A stretch of DNA of 64,000 nucleotides from Candidatus Woesearchaeota archaeon. Lineage in GTDB: Archaea; Nanobdellota; Nanobdellia; Woesearchaeales; ARS49. Location: the NCBI GenBank assembly GCA_014729505.1, contig WJJS01000014.1, forward strand, positions 1 to 64,000, in the 5' to 3' direction. Numbering within the stretch: position 1 is the stretch's first letter; the number at the start of each line of letters is the position of its first letter. The position numbers and the translations under genes were made by a program. Of this stretch, positions 40,040-49,772 are shown in pieces. The notes below the pieces were generated by a model. It saw only the letters and a list, made by a program, of their open reading frames with translations, was not told the DNA's origin and searched no databases.

Positions 40040-40837
40040 ATGGAAAAAGAGAGTCACAAAGATACTGCTCACGCAGAAAAAAAGCATCACACAAAAACAG
40101 AAAAACAACAAGCATCACAAAAAGCGTCACACAATCCGGGAACGCTACTCACGGTCCTGCTTGCTGTCGTACTCTTACTCAGCGTTGTCAACTTGTACAG
40201 CACATGGACGCTACATCAGAAATTCGAAGTAACAGGAGCAGCAGTGGTACCTACAGCTGCGCCAAACAACTTACCAGATACTGTACCGCCGACACCTACA
40301 GGCGCTGCTGCGCCAATCGCAGTTGATGCAGACGATGACGCGGTAAAAGGTGATGAGAATGCGCCGGTTGAGATTATTGAATTTAGCGATTATGAATGTC
40401 CATTCTGTGCGCGATGGTATACACAAACATACATCCAGTTAAAAGAAAACTATATCGATACTGGAAAAGTAAAACTCGTGTTTCGCGATTTCCCTCTAGG
40501 ATTCCACGCGAACGCACAAAAAGCAGCAGAAGCAGCAGAATGTGCGGGAGAGCAAGGAAAATATTATGAAATGCACGACCTGCTTTTTGAAAACGGCGTA
40601 AGCGGCGGCGTGACAGCTTTCAAGCAATACGCTGCTACACTTGGACTTGACACTGAAGCATTCAACAGCTGTCTTGACAGCGGACAAATGGCTGCAGAAG
40701 TGGCTGCTGACATGGCCGCAGGACAAGCAGCAGGTGTAAGTGGAACACCCAGCTTCTTTATCAACGGTGTCAAACTCGTTGGAGCACAACCATACGAAGC
40801 GTTCCAGCAAATCATCGACCAACAACTAGCCCAATAA
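40040..40837 (+). CDS. DsbA-family thioredoxin-like disulfide oxidoreductase
   Basis: TM anchor then VEIIEFSDYECPFCARWYTQTYIQLKENYIDTGKVKLVFRDFPL; GVSGTPSFFINGVKLVGAQPYE. Confidence 0.92.
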   Translation: MEKESHKDTAHAEKKHHTKTEKQQASQKASHNPGTLLTVLLAVVLLLSVVNLYSTWTLHQKFEVTGAAVVPTAAPNNLPDTVPPTPTGAAAPIAVDADDDAVKGDENAPVEIIEFSDYECPFCARWYTQTYIQLKENYIDTGKVKLVFRDFPLGFHANAQKAAEAAECAGEQGKYYEMHDLLFENGVSGGVTAFKQYAATLGLDTEAFNSCLDSGQMAAEVAADMAAGQAAGVSGTPSFFINGVKLVGAQPYEAFQQIIDQQLAQ

Positions 40838-40902
40838 GGGCATTTTTTTCTTTTTCTCCACTTTTCAAAAGGTTTTTAAGACATACTATCCAAGTCGCAC
40901 GT

Positions 40903-41412
40903 ATGAAAAAGCCTCGCATAGTTCTCGTCTACACAGATTATAATTGGTTTGCTGATGACGCTCATAGAGCGCGCCGCGCATTTGACGAGAACCCAGAAGA
41001 ATTTGCCAGACGCATTGAAGAAAATCCCAGAAGAGCATACACGGGTTTTTGTGGTCTGGAAGGAAGCATCGCAGAACCGCAACGCGCAGGACAATTTGAA
41101 AGAGAACTGCAATATGTTCGTCCAGGACCGTTACGACCCTTTATCGAACTGGACTTTACCGCTCCAAGAATACTCTATCGCCGCATTGAAATAGGCGACA
41201 TTCCACTGGAAGTCGAGCAGGCATATCCTTTAGTGCGTGACGCAATAAGGGGAGAGGGAGAATTCGCAGCAATGGAATGGCAAATGAACGGAAAAAACCA
41301 CATAGATCTTGTCGTGACATACGTTAATACAGGTTCGCGCTACCTAACTGTTATCGAGCAATTACACCATGATTTTGACGTTGAAGAAACAAAAATTACT
41401 CACGCGTTTTAA
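40903..41412 (+). CDS. Hypothetical protein
   Basis: 169 aa ORF. Confidence 0.5.
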   Translation: MKKPRIVLVYTDYNWFADDAHRARRAFDENPEEFARRIEENPRRAYTGFCGLEGSIAEPQRAGQFERELQYVRPGPLRPFIELDFTAPRILYRRIEIGDIPLEVEQAYPLVRDAIRGEGEFAAMEWQMNGKNHIDLVVTYVNTGSRYLTVIEQLHHDFDVEETKITHAF

Positions 41413-41416
41413 TCAA

Positions 41417-41791
41417 TTATTCAATGCTGTACCGCAGAATAAACCTAGGAGTTTTCTTTCCCTCATACTCGATCTCTTCAATAAACATCGGCAAGGGTCG
41501 TGCCCAGAGTACGCGATCACCCATCTCTTCAGAAACATAATGTGCCTGGTAGAGAACGTAAGGGATCGAGGTATCAAATTCTTTTGGCAAAAGACCTTGA
41601 TGATCAAGGACTACACGACCGTCTTCGAGCCATACACACAATTCCAAAGAAGGATCTTCGCTATACTTTGCTGTAGCAATACTCAACGAATCGCTCGTGA
41701 CAGATCCAAGTTCTGCTATGCCGAGAACACTATACAGTTTCTTGTTTTTAGCGTGCTGATAGATGCCTAACTTGAGAGGACTAGAACTCAT
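41417..41791 (-). CDS. DUF1653-like protein
   Basis: LGIYQHAKNKKLYSVLGIAELGSVT...VLWARPLPMFIEEIEYEGKKTPRF. Confidence 0.7.
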   Translation of the reverse strand: MSSSPLKLGIYQHAKNKKLYSVLGIAELGSVTSDSLSIATAKYSEDPSLELCVWLEDGRVVLDHQGLLPKEFDTSIPYVLYQAHYVSEEMGDRVLWARPLPMFIEEIEYEGKKTPRFILRYSIE

Positions 41792-42134
41792 CGTCTGCTT
41801 CAAGCGCTTTGAGATATCCCTTCTTGCGCAAGACCTCGACTTGTAAGCGCGTATACTTGTAAATAACGTCGCCCTTCTCGTCACCGCCAAGCTCCCATGG
41901 TTCAATAAGCAACACATTGCCCTCGCGAACCCATAATCGTCGTTTAAGACGGCCAGGAATGCGGCAGATACGTGTCTTACCATCCATACAACGCACTTTC
42001 ATACGCGAACCACCGACACGCTGTTCACATATGCCAATAACCTGATTGCCCTTTGGAAGTCTTGTTCGTCTGATCTCTTCTTGCTGTTGTTCAAGCAATT
42101 CCTTTTCAGTTAACGGTTTTTTTGGTGGAGCCAT
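41781..42134 (-). CDS. eif1A: Translation initiation factor aIF1A
   Basis: GQVIGICEQRVGGSRMKVRCMDGKTRICRIPGRLKRRLWVREGNVLLIEPWE-like S1 fold. Confidence 0.95.
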   Translation of the reverse strand: MAPPKKPLTEKELLEQQQEEIRRTRLPKGNQVIGICEQRVGGSRMKVRCMDGKTRICRIPGRLKRRLWVREGNVLLIEPWELGGDEKGDVIYKYTRLQVEVLRKKGYLKALEADDEF

Positions 42135-42211
42135 CTACTGGTGTAATTTACGACGGGGTTTATAAGTGTTTGCTAAGTATGCACACAAAAATTCTCATCG
42201 CAGAAAAAACA

Positions 42212-42541
42212 TTATATGGGGAGGGGATCGTCTTGAACATACGAAAGTCCATTTTGCAGGGCGATTTCAGCTTTTTGCAATTCCGCACCAAGATATGCCG
42301 CATGATCCAAACGGGAAACAAGGTTTTCGCGAATAATCGTGTTATAAATCTCTTCAGCACTGCGGCCCTCGATAACAAGTAAAACCTTATGTTCGTAATT
42401 GCAAAAGCGAACCTTAATCAGCTTAGCAAACGGTTTAATCGTGAAATAGCCCTTTGGATCTGCGCGCCATTCCTTAAGACTGTTATAACTCGCACGAATA
42501 ATGCGAGTCGGAGGAACTTCTACTTGCGGGTGAATAATCAT
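42212..42541 (-). CDS. DUF4346-like protein
   Basis: DPKGYFTIKPF...SRLDHAAYLGAELQKAEIALQNGLSYVQDDPL. Confidence 0.7.
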   Translation of the reverse strand: MIIHPQVEVPPTRIIRASYNSLKEWRADPKGYFTIKPFAKLIKVRFCNYEHKVLLVIEGRSAEEIYNTIIRENLVSRLDHAAYLGAELQKAEIALQNGLSYVQDDPLPI

Positions 42542-42592
42542 GGAGTACTGCTCGGGGATAATTATTTATAAAGGTTATGCAGAAATATCCGA

Positions 42593-43198
42593 ATGATCCC
42601 ACATCTGAGCCGCATGCATTTCTTAGCACAATTACAGGATCACGGACTGCATCAACACCAGATAATCCTCAAAGCCATCAGTCAGGCAGTACGATCACAT
42701 ATGAATCAAAAAAGGGACGACGGTTCATCATATCTAGAACAACACATCTATCCGGTTGCCAGCACCGTCATAACATTCTGCGATCAAACAGACGAGGCAT
42801 TGACACCGTTACTTATCTGTGGCGCGCTACTGCATGATACACTAGAAGATGACAATAATCTCAGCGCAGAACACTTACACACGCTCTTCGGCGAACAACT
42901 CACCACTCTTATCATAGAAGTGACAAAACCTTGTTTGAACACGTATCCAGGCACAACAACCTGGGACAAAAGGATGGCCAGAGACAAAGAATACCTGACA
43001 AACATGAAGAAAAAAAGCCGAGAAGCACGCATTATAAAACTAGCAGATCGATTAAACAACCTGCGCTGTTTGGGCACGAGCAGGATCGCAGGAAAACAAC
43101 AACGATACGTGAGAGACACAAAACGATACTATGTGCCACTGGCAGAAGAATTCCCCTGGTTTCTTCAAAGAATAAAAAAAGAAATGAAAAAATACTAA
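42593..43198 (+). CDS. RelA/SpoT-type HD hydrolase (MESH1-like), no synthetase domain
   Basis: LLICGALLHDTLEDDNNLSAEHLHTLFGEQLTTLIIEVTKP, ARIIKLADRLNNLRCL. Confidence 0.75.
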   Translation: MIPHLSRMHFLAQLQDHGLHQHQIILKAISQAVRSHMNQKRDDGSSYLEQHIYPVASTVITFCDQTDEALTPLLICGALLHDTLEDDNNLSAEHLHTLFGEQLTTLIIEVTKPCLNTYPGTTTWDKRMARDKEYLTNMKKKSREARIIKLADRLNNLRCLGTSRIAGKQQRYVRDTKRYYVPLAEEFPWFLQRIKKEMKKY

Positions 43199-43209
43199 GA
43201 AGTGATCAC

Positions 43210-44316
43210 TTATACCGTCCCGTAGCAACCTGCAGGATCATCAACATACACCAGACTCACGACGGGCGCGTTATCTTTTGAAGACGGTTCTCCAGCAAGA
43301 TCTGTTTTCCAAGCGGGAACATGCAGCCAGTCTTGCACGGACGCATCCCAGACCCAGGAAGTACGAATGTTACAATTCTGCAGCGCAGAAGGAATATCCG
43401 TAGTATCAAGCCAGGGAGTAATCCAGCCAACACCGTAATATCCCGAACCAACATACACGTCATTCATCGACACATATCGATTTGCATCATACCAAATCGT
43501 GCCATCAGTGTCGAAATACGCCATCTGCGCTCCCTGAGCAATATCCGATTGTGAAAGACCCATCACTTTTGGACTGGCAGTAGGATATACCATTTCCCAC
43601 TGATTATCAATAGCCATATACATATACTTTGGAGACGGACCTGAGACTATTTGAGCTGGATCATGCAATCCGCTAAGATAATTCCAACCCTTCCACACAG
43701 GAACATCTTCCATAGTCCATGTTTGTATACCTGGAATAACAAGATTTATCACGGGCCTCATAAGTTGAGAATGCTTGCAAAAAACCACATGGTTGCCGCC
43801 ATAAGGATCAACATAATATCCAGTGTAATTAATGTTGGCGATACCAAACGCGTTTGCATCAAATGTGATATTCACGACCTGCCGATCACCGGGCGTTCCA
43901 TAACGACTCAAAGAACTACTGTTTGGCGGTGAATAATACGCACCAATCTCAAGAGCATTCGGACTGTAAATGAATCGTTCAGGTCCGGGATCGCTGCGGA
44001 GAAAACGAAGAACAGGCGGCGCGTCACCCTGCCAACGCAATTCGTTACCTGCAAGCGCAGTCATATCACTGTCACCAACATTAATTAACGTGAGATTTGC
44101 ATGCACTGTATCTCCCACTCGATGAGGACCTGTCACATTCAACACACACGTCACTGCAGGATACGGATAAGGATTGCCAGGAGGGGGAATGATAATACCT
44201 CCACCACCGCCACCTCCGGCTCCGCCTCCGCCGCCACCACCGCCATCCTGGGCGGCAACGATACCGAAACTACAGAGCGCAATAATGGAGAACAGGAGTA
44301 ATTTTGCAACATTCAT
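43210..44316 (-). CDS. Secreted protein with polyglycine tract after signal peptide
   Basis: MNVAKLLLFSIIALCSFGIVAAQDGGGGGGGGAGGGGGGGIIIPPPGNPYPYP. Confidence 0.65.
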   Translation of the reverse strand: MNVAKLLLFSIIALCSFGIVAAQDGGGGGGGGAGGGGGGGIIIPPPGNPYPYPAVTCVLNVTGPHRVGDTVHANLTLINVGDSDMTALAGNELRWQGDAPPVLRFLRSDPGPERFIYSPNALEIGAYYSPPNSSSLSRYGTPGDRQVVNITFDANAFGIANINYTGYYVDPYGGNHVVFCKHSQLMRPVINLVIPGIQTWTMEDVPVWKGWNYLSGLHDPAQIVSGPSPKYMYMAIDNQWEMVYPTASPKVMGLSQSDIAQGAQMAYFDTDGTIWYDANRYVSMNDVYVGSGYYGVGWITPWLDTTDIPSALQNCNIRTSWVWDASVQDWLHVPAWKTDLAGEPSSKDNAPVVSLVYVDDPAGCYGTV

Positions 44317-44427
44317 TGTAACACCTCTTTGGTATCACAAAACACCCATTGCATATAAATTTTCTTACCATTTTAAGATATTGTAGAGTGCACAAGACTT
44401 AAATACGTAAGAAACTCTTACAACAGA

Positions 44428-45411
44428 ATGTCAAAAAAGAGGTCGTCAAAGAGCAAAAAAGCAAAAGCGGCACAGGAACCGAAAGACTGGTTTGGACGCG
44501 TCACACGAGCAGGGACAATCATCTGGAGCGTGTTTACCGGACTCATTACTCTCATGCTTATCCTTTTATTTCTCGGCGTCATAGCTCTGCCAAACGGCAC
44601 AGGACTTGGAGAAGGAAACGTTGCAGTACTGCGCGTTGACGGACTCATCACGACTGCAAGTACGGGAGGTCTTGGGACTGCTATTAGCAGTTCAGAAATA
44701 CTTGTCAAACGTATCAAAGAATTAGATAAGGATCCGACCATACACGGCCTCATACTAGATATCAATTCTCCAGGCGGAAGTCCGGTTGCAAGCGACGAAG
44801 TGGGGCGAGCGCTTAAAAAATTCAGCAAGCCAACCGTAGCGGTTATTCGAGAAGTAGGAGCGTCCGGGGCTTACTGGATCGCCACCGCAACAGACCATAT
44901 CATTGCCAATCGCATGTCAGTTACCGGATCAATCGGTGTAACAAGTAGCAGTTTCGGCCTTGAAGGACTCTTGCAGGATTACAATATTACTTATAGACGA
45001 CAGGTGGCTGGCAGACTCAAAGATGCAGGCACTCCCTTTCGAGAACCAACACAAGAGGAAAACGAACTCTTCCAAGACGTACTCGACAGTATATATGACG
45101 AATTCATAAAAGAAGTCGCAGAAAACAGACATCTGGAAGAAGCGTATGTCCGCGATCTTGCAACAGGATTCGTGTATCTTGGAAGCGAAGCGCTCGACTT
45201 GCAACTCATCGACCAACTAGGCACGATGGACGACGCCAAAGAATTCATGCACAGTACACTCAACAAAAGCGTGGAACTTGCGTATTACAAAGAACCATCA
45301 TCACTTTTTGATCTTTTCGGTGGCGTGATGAGCGATCCGTTTTACTTTATGGGAAGGGGAATAGGCGATTCTATGCAGACATCAAAAAACCCGCCATTCA
45401 TGCTGCAGTGA
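44428..45411 (+). CDS. sppA: Signal peptide peptidase SppA (S49)
   Basis: ILDINSPGGSPVASDEVGRALK, VIREVGASGAYWIATATDHIIANRMSVTGSIGV. Confidence 0.93.
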   Translation: MSKKRSSKSKKAKAAQEPKDWFGRVTRAGTIIWSVFTGLITLMLILLFLGVIALPNGTGLGEGNVAVLRVDGLITTASTGGLGTAISSSEILVKRIKELDKDPTIHGLILDINSPGGSPVASDEVGRALKKFSKPTVAVIREVGASGAYWIATATDHIIANRMSVTGSIGVTSSSFGLEGLLQDYNITYRRQVAGRLKDAGTPFREPTQEENELFQDVLDSIYDEFIKEVAENRHLEEAYVRDLATGFVYLGSEALDLQLIDQLGTMDDAKEFMHSTLNKSVELAYYKEPSSLFDLFGGVMSDPFYFMGRGIGDSMQTSKNPPFMLQ

Positions 45412-45449
45412 GCAAAAGTATTAAATAACCTCAACTGTTTTCTACTATT

Positions 45450-47543
45450 ATGAAAAAGAGGGTGCTGGTTGGAGTAGTACTATTACTAGCGTTTTGCACG
45501 GCCGTTGCAGCTCAGCAGGCAGCAGTCTTCTGCACCTACTCCAGTACTCAAGGCATTCCCGATTACGCATTATTTCACTGCGGCAATTACTGGGATTGCG
45601 GAGTCAACGGCGTAGAAATGGAACGCGTTTGCACATCAAGACCCTATAATATTACCTTTACTTGTGCATACCCACCACAATGGTACGCTAATAATATGAC
45701 AACAAACTATTTAGGTCATAATTGTCCGGGACAGGTATACTTTCAATACGGTCCTGGCGGAGCAATAACAGCATACGGCGAAGTATCGCAAGGAACCGTA
45801 CCCAGCGGCACCTTTGCAACACCAGCACCACAACCCAGTTTTCCAAGCGGATCATTTTGCGCAGTATTACCAAGTTACACCTTGTTTGGTGTGACTAGCT
45901 CAAACGTTCCTGCACAAACACAAGTTATTATCAGCCCAAACGTTCATCCAGCGTTCCCACTTATTAATCCAGTATGCACAAACGTTCCTGCAGGAACACC
46001 TATCCCGCCAGCACTGCCAGGAAATATCACTCCGGGAATGCCCATACCACCAGTATTTCCTCCACTGCCAGGCATCACAAGCACTACACCACCCAGTCTA
46101 CCACCTATTGCACCTTCAACTCCACCACCATTACCTAACATCAACGGTTCTTCAGGAGCATTACCAACAGCAGCAAACATGTCAGGACCGGTGCACATAA
46201 CACCAACACTGAACGGTTTTCACCATCCCATCTTCTTTCCCACAGAAACAGCAGTCATGATCATCTCCGCGTATAATACGTTACTTGGAGCAGTCCAACT
46301 CGACACCGTCGCTACAGAAGTGTGCACAAATCACGCAAGCTATGTCAATGCCAGTATTAACGCTGCAGCACTCGTAACCAATGCAAACACGTTCTGTATG
46401 ACAAACAAAAGCCTGCTTGGAGGATACCCCGTCGCCATACCAGCATACGGGGTAACAGATTTCAACGCCACCTACACTATAGAAGCTACGGATGACTTTA
46501 ACTTCACCGCAGGATATATCTTTGCACCATCACCAGTCACGTTCAGACTCGTTGAAGTAACAACACCAAGAAAGATCAAACTGCCAAATGCAACAGTCGT
46601 ATCAACAGTCAACACCATTACTGGAAAAAACTATTCAGTAAATGACAGCGTAGAAATCCGAAAAACAGCAGATATCAATCCAATACTCCAAGCAATGGAC
46701 GTCAAGATCAATGTCGGAGGATTTGCACAAATATTTGGAAGTGGAGGATTCAATATCATCATAGCAACACCAAGCACGACGATTCTCAACGGAACAGCAA
46801 CACTATCCAACAATTCCATAATCCTTAGCAAAGACACCACACTACAGGCAAACACGATCACATGCGGCATCGATGTGTTTGACGGAGGACGGGGAGTGCA
46901 CAGACTCGACGATCCGCTGATAATAGGTCAAGTCATAACAAACGGCTGCACAGTCACCGCAAACACTCTATCAGGAGTAGCCACCTCCACAGTCACCAAT
47001 GTGATAAAAAGAGGAGGAGGCGGTGGTGGTGGCGGACGCAGCGGAAGCTACCGCAATAATGTAAACACGATCATCAATGCCACAAATACCACTTCAATAA
47101 TTGATTCAGCCACCAGTCTTGTGACAGACAGTCTTGCACTAATCGTCGACAATCCCATCGCTACAGCAATAGGAGAAGTCATTAGCGTCATCGTAGGAGA
47201 CGTTGAACGAGCAGAAATAGCCACCTGCAGCGACGGTCAACGAAACCAGGGAGAAACAGGCGTTGATTGTGGAGGGCCATGCAGCGGAACATGTCCAAGA
47301 GTAGAAGAACCAGCACTCATACCACAATGGGGCTATCTTGCCATGTTCTTACTTCTCGCAGTAGTACTGAGTGTGCTCGTCGCGACCCTAGCTGTACGAC
47401 AGGCAGGACCAAAAAAACCTAGTATTTCGGAGCCACTGCCGAAAACCCTCCTGAAAAGTACACCCTTAAATCGTCCAGGTTCACCACAGCCAGTTTCTCG
47501 TCCGCAATCCGCGAACAAGCCACGTTTACCCAACAATCAATAA
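45450..47543 (+). CDS. Large cell-surface protein, C-terminal TM anchor
   Basis: Signal peptide, Pro-rich linker, polyGly tract, CSDGQRNQGETGVDCGGPCSGTCP motif, TM, basic tail. Confidence 0.7.
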   Translation: MKKRVLVGVVLLLAFCTAVAAQQAAVFCTYSSTQGIPDYALFHCGNYWDCGVNGVEMERVCTSRPYNITFTCAYPPQWYANNMTTNYLGHNCPGQVYFQYGPGGAITAYGEVSQGTVPSGTFATPAPQPSFPSGSFCAVLPSYTLFGVTSSNVPAQTQVIISPNVHPAFPLINPVCTNVPAGTPIPPALPGNITPGMPIPPVFPPLPGITSTTPPSLPPIAPSTPPPLPNINGSSGALPTAANMSGPVHITPTLNGFHHPIFFPTETAVMIISAYNTLLGAVQLDTVATEVCTNHASYVNASINAAALVTNANTFCMTNKSLLGGYPVAIPAYGVTDFNATYTIEATDDFNFTAGYIFAPSPVTFRLVEVTTPRKIKLPNATVVSTVNTITGKNYSVNDSVEIRKTADINPILQAMDVKINVGGFAQIFGSGGFNIIIATPSTTILNGTATLSNNSIILSKDTTLQANTITCGIDVFDGGRGVHRLDDPLIIGQVITNGCTVTANTLSGVATSTVTNVIKRGGGGGGGGRSGSYRNNVNTIINATNTTSIIDSATSLVTDSLALIVDNPIATAIGEVISVIVGDVERAEIATCSDGQRNQGETGVDCGGPCSGTCPRVEEPALIPQWGYLAMFLLLAVVLSVLVATLAVRQAGPKKPSISEPLPKTLLKSTPLNRPGSPQPVSRPQSANKPRLPNNQ

Positions 47544-48114
47544 AAGGAAAGTCTTCTAACAAACTCGGACTCAAGGTATCAAAAGCAAACACATAGTACT
47601 GTTTGTCACCGCGCTCGAGAAGTTCGTGCACTCCCTTCATCTTTAACTCGACAGAGTATTTGTTGATTTTGTTATCATTTTGGCCTATCTTAGTCGAGAC
47701 AAGAATGCCAACCTTTTCAGCATGAAGGAACTTCATAATGTTAACTTTGCGACGCGTATGATGCTTTTCGATATCCTCTTTTTCAATAGGAAAAAAACCC
47801 TTACTGATTGGATGATAGCAATACACCGGTTTTGCCGTCATATACGCGACCTGCAACGGATGAAACTGTCCGGATCCCACAAATAAAAAACAATCAACAT
47901 CAGCAGTCAAAGCAGCATCTGCACGACAACCAAGCGTTTGACCAAGAACAGTCACCGTCTTGCCAGCCTCCTCGATCTGCTTTTTCCACTTAGGCAATTG
48001 CTTAAGAAACTGAATAGTCGTAAAAAGACCAATGCGCTTGGGAAGCTTCTCGATATGCTTCAAAGGGATGTCTACTGCATCCTTTACACTTGCATGAACA
48101 AACATAGTTTTCAT
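47419..48114 (-). CDS. dph2: Diphthamide biosynthesis protein Dph2, short form
   Basis: VLGQTLGCRADAALTADVDCFLFVGSGQFHPLQVA, FIDCWVNVACSRIADE; lacks the first Cys domain. Confidence 0.85.
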   Translation of the reverse strand: MKTMFVHASVKDAVDIPLKHIEKLPKRIGLFTTIQFLKQLPKWKKQIEEAGKTVTVLGQTLGCRADAALTADVDCFLFVGSGQFHPLQVAYMTAKPVYCYHPISKGFFPIEKEDIEKHHTRRKVNIMKFLHAEKVGILVSTKIGQNDNKINKYSVELKMKGVHELLERGDKQYYVFAFDTLSPSLLEDFPFIDCWVNVACSRIADEKLAVVNLDDLRVYFSGGFSAVAPKY

Positions 48115-48151
48115 AAAAAAAGGAAACGTCTTTTCAGTCTTAAAAACCTTG

Positions 48152-48937
48152 TCATAAACACTGAGTATACGTTGAAGCCCACAATTCTTTGATAGACCGC
48201 TCAGCAATCGGTTTCAAATTGATAATATCCTCCTCATTATATGCGAGAAGCTTGTCAAGATAGAACCGTTGCCTTGTTGAAGCCCACTGATTCCACAAAT
48301 GCACCGCTTCAAGACCCGTCGTGCCCTCCACGTCATCAGGACGGGCAATACCCATCATTTTCTCAATCTTTTTCAAACCGCCCTTATACCCGAGCTTTGC
48401 ACAAACATGACGCAAATCAATATGCACATGAGGAAAACGCAGGCCAAAAAACTTTTCAATGACAGGAAGATCAAAACTGGAACCGTTAAACGTTACAAGC
48501 AATTTGTACGGCGTGATCGTTTTGATAAACTCATCACGATCAAGATTAAAACCGCGAACAAACATTTTGGATTCGCTACCATTATACACGCCGATTACAG
48601 TAATATCGCCATAATACCCGCTCGTCTCAATATCAACAAAAAGACATTCATCGCGCAAAAGATCATACAATCGCCATTGTTCACTCGACGGGCAACGATT
48701 GATAAAAAACTGATAATCCTCAACAAACAACTTGTTTTTGGCAAGCCTAATATGCTCATCATACTCTTCTTTTGTCGACAACGAAAGCCCGCCAATTGTC
48801 TTTGCAGAAAGAAAACTATTCCAATCCTTAATACCCTGACGCCACAACATCACTTCTTTTTTTATACCAACCTTAGGAAGGAAGATGAAACTCTTACGAA
48901 TCACGACGAAAAAAAATAATAACATGTATAAATACAT
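48152..48937 (-). CDS. RNase H-like exonuclease domain protein (YprB-like)
   Basis: CLFVDIETSGYYGDITVIGVYNG, LVTFNGSSFDLPVIEKFFG, YNEEDIINLKPIAE. Confidence 0.8.
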   Translation of the reverse strand: MYLYMLLFFFVVIRKSFIFLPKVGIKKEVMLWRQGIKDWNSFLSAKTIGGLSLSTKEEYDEHIRLAKNKLFVEDYQFFINRCPSSEQWRLYDLLRDECLFVDIETSGYYGDITVIGVYNGSESKMFVRGFNLDRDEFIKTITPYKLLVTFNGSSFDLPVIEKFFGLRFPHVHIDLRHVCAKLGYKGGLKKIEKMMGIARPDDVEGTTGLEAVHLWNQWASTRQRFYLDKLLAYNEEDIINLKPIAERSIKELWASTYTQCL

Positions 48938-48952
48938 TGGGGTCGTACATGT

Positions 48953-49711
48953 CTAGTGATTTTTCGTACGATACCGTCGAAGACGACGAAACACCATATT
49001 TGCACGACGCACCCGAAGACCCTCATGAAACTCTTCATTAAGCGTCTTTGCAATCATCTTGTTTGACACCCGCGCACCGTATTGATACTCAGGATCCATG
49101 GAAAGCTCTACAGCACGCCTGAGTTCCTCTTCGCTCCAAGGAGTCATACCCTGCATGCGACAACTCTTTTTTGCAGCATCAGCACGTTGCTCACTTGATA
49201 ATGCATGAATACCGCGACCCTCTTCGTACAAACGACGACCGGTTCTTGCACTAATCTCGCTACGTTTTTTGTCATCAAGGCCAAAAACGCCCTTACAATT
49301 CTTTTTTGTAGTACTACCACCCTTTGATCGCGCCCTGCGCTTTTCCTCATCAGACATCGCATACAATCCAGTTTGAGACTGCGCCTGCAAACGAGAACTG
49401 CTAACACCGGAGCGTCGTTTTCTGCGCAAACAAATCTCCTCGAGCTCTGAAGAAGGAATAAGGCCTGTATAAGGCGCTGAAAGAGGACCATCATAACCCG
49501 TAAGCGCATAACCGACTGCTTTAGTCATTACTGCAGATAAACGGGCATACGCCGTATCCAATTCAAGGCACTCAACAATATCAGCATGACGCAGCCCATC
49601 GCGGTACAGTGTAGCAATCTCGGGAAACTGCCTTTGCAATTTTTGGCCCACACGAATCGCAAGAGCAATAGCTCTGACCTTTTTACGCTTGTCAACACTC
49701 ATAGCGGGCAC
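48953..49711 (-). CDS. Hypothetical protein with three about 25-aa KGG-like repeats
   Basis: GLYAMSDEEKRRARSKGG / GVFGLDDKKRSEISARTG / GIHALSSEQRADAAKKSC. Confidence 0.6.
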   Translation of the reverse strand: MPAMSVDKRKKVRAIALAIRVGQKLQRQFPEIATLYRDGLRHADIVECLELDTAYARLSAVMTKAVGYALTGYDGPLSAPYTGLIPSSELEEICLRRKRRSGVSSSRLQAQSQTGLYAMSDEEKRRARSKGGSTTKKNCKGVFGLDDKKRSEISARTGRRLYEEGRGIHALSSEQRADAAKKSCRMQGMTPWSEEELRRAVELSMDPEYQYGARVSNKMIAKTLNEEFHEGLRVRRANMVFRRLRRYRTKNH

Positions 49712-49772
49712 AAGCAGAGACTAGAATATAATTATTACGGAAAAGAGTACAGAAAAGAAAAAAAGAAAGCTC

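Noticed and set aside
48299-48919. 206-aa plus-strand ORF antisense to the YprB-like exonuclease
   Set aside because: The minus-strand product has clear RNase H-like motifs; the plus-strand ORF has biased Lys/Asn/Thr composition and no recognisable domain.
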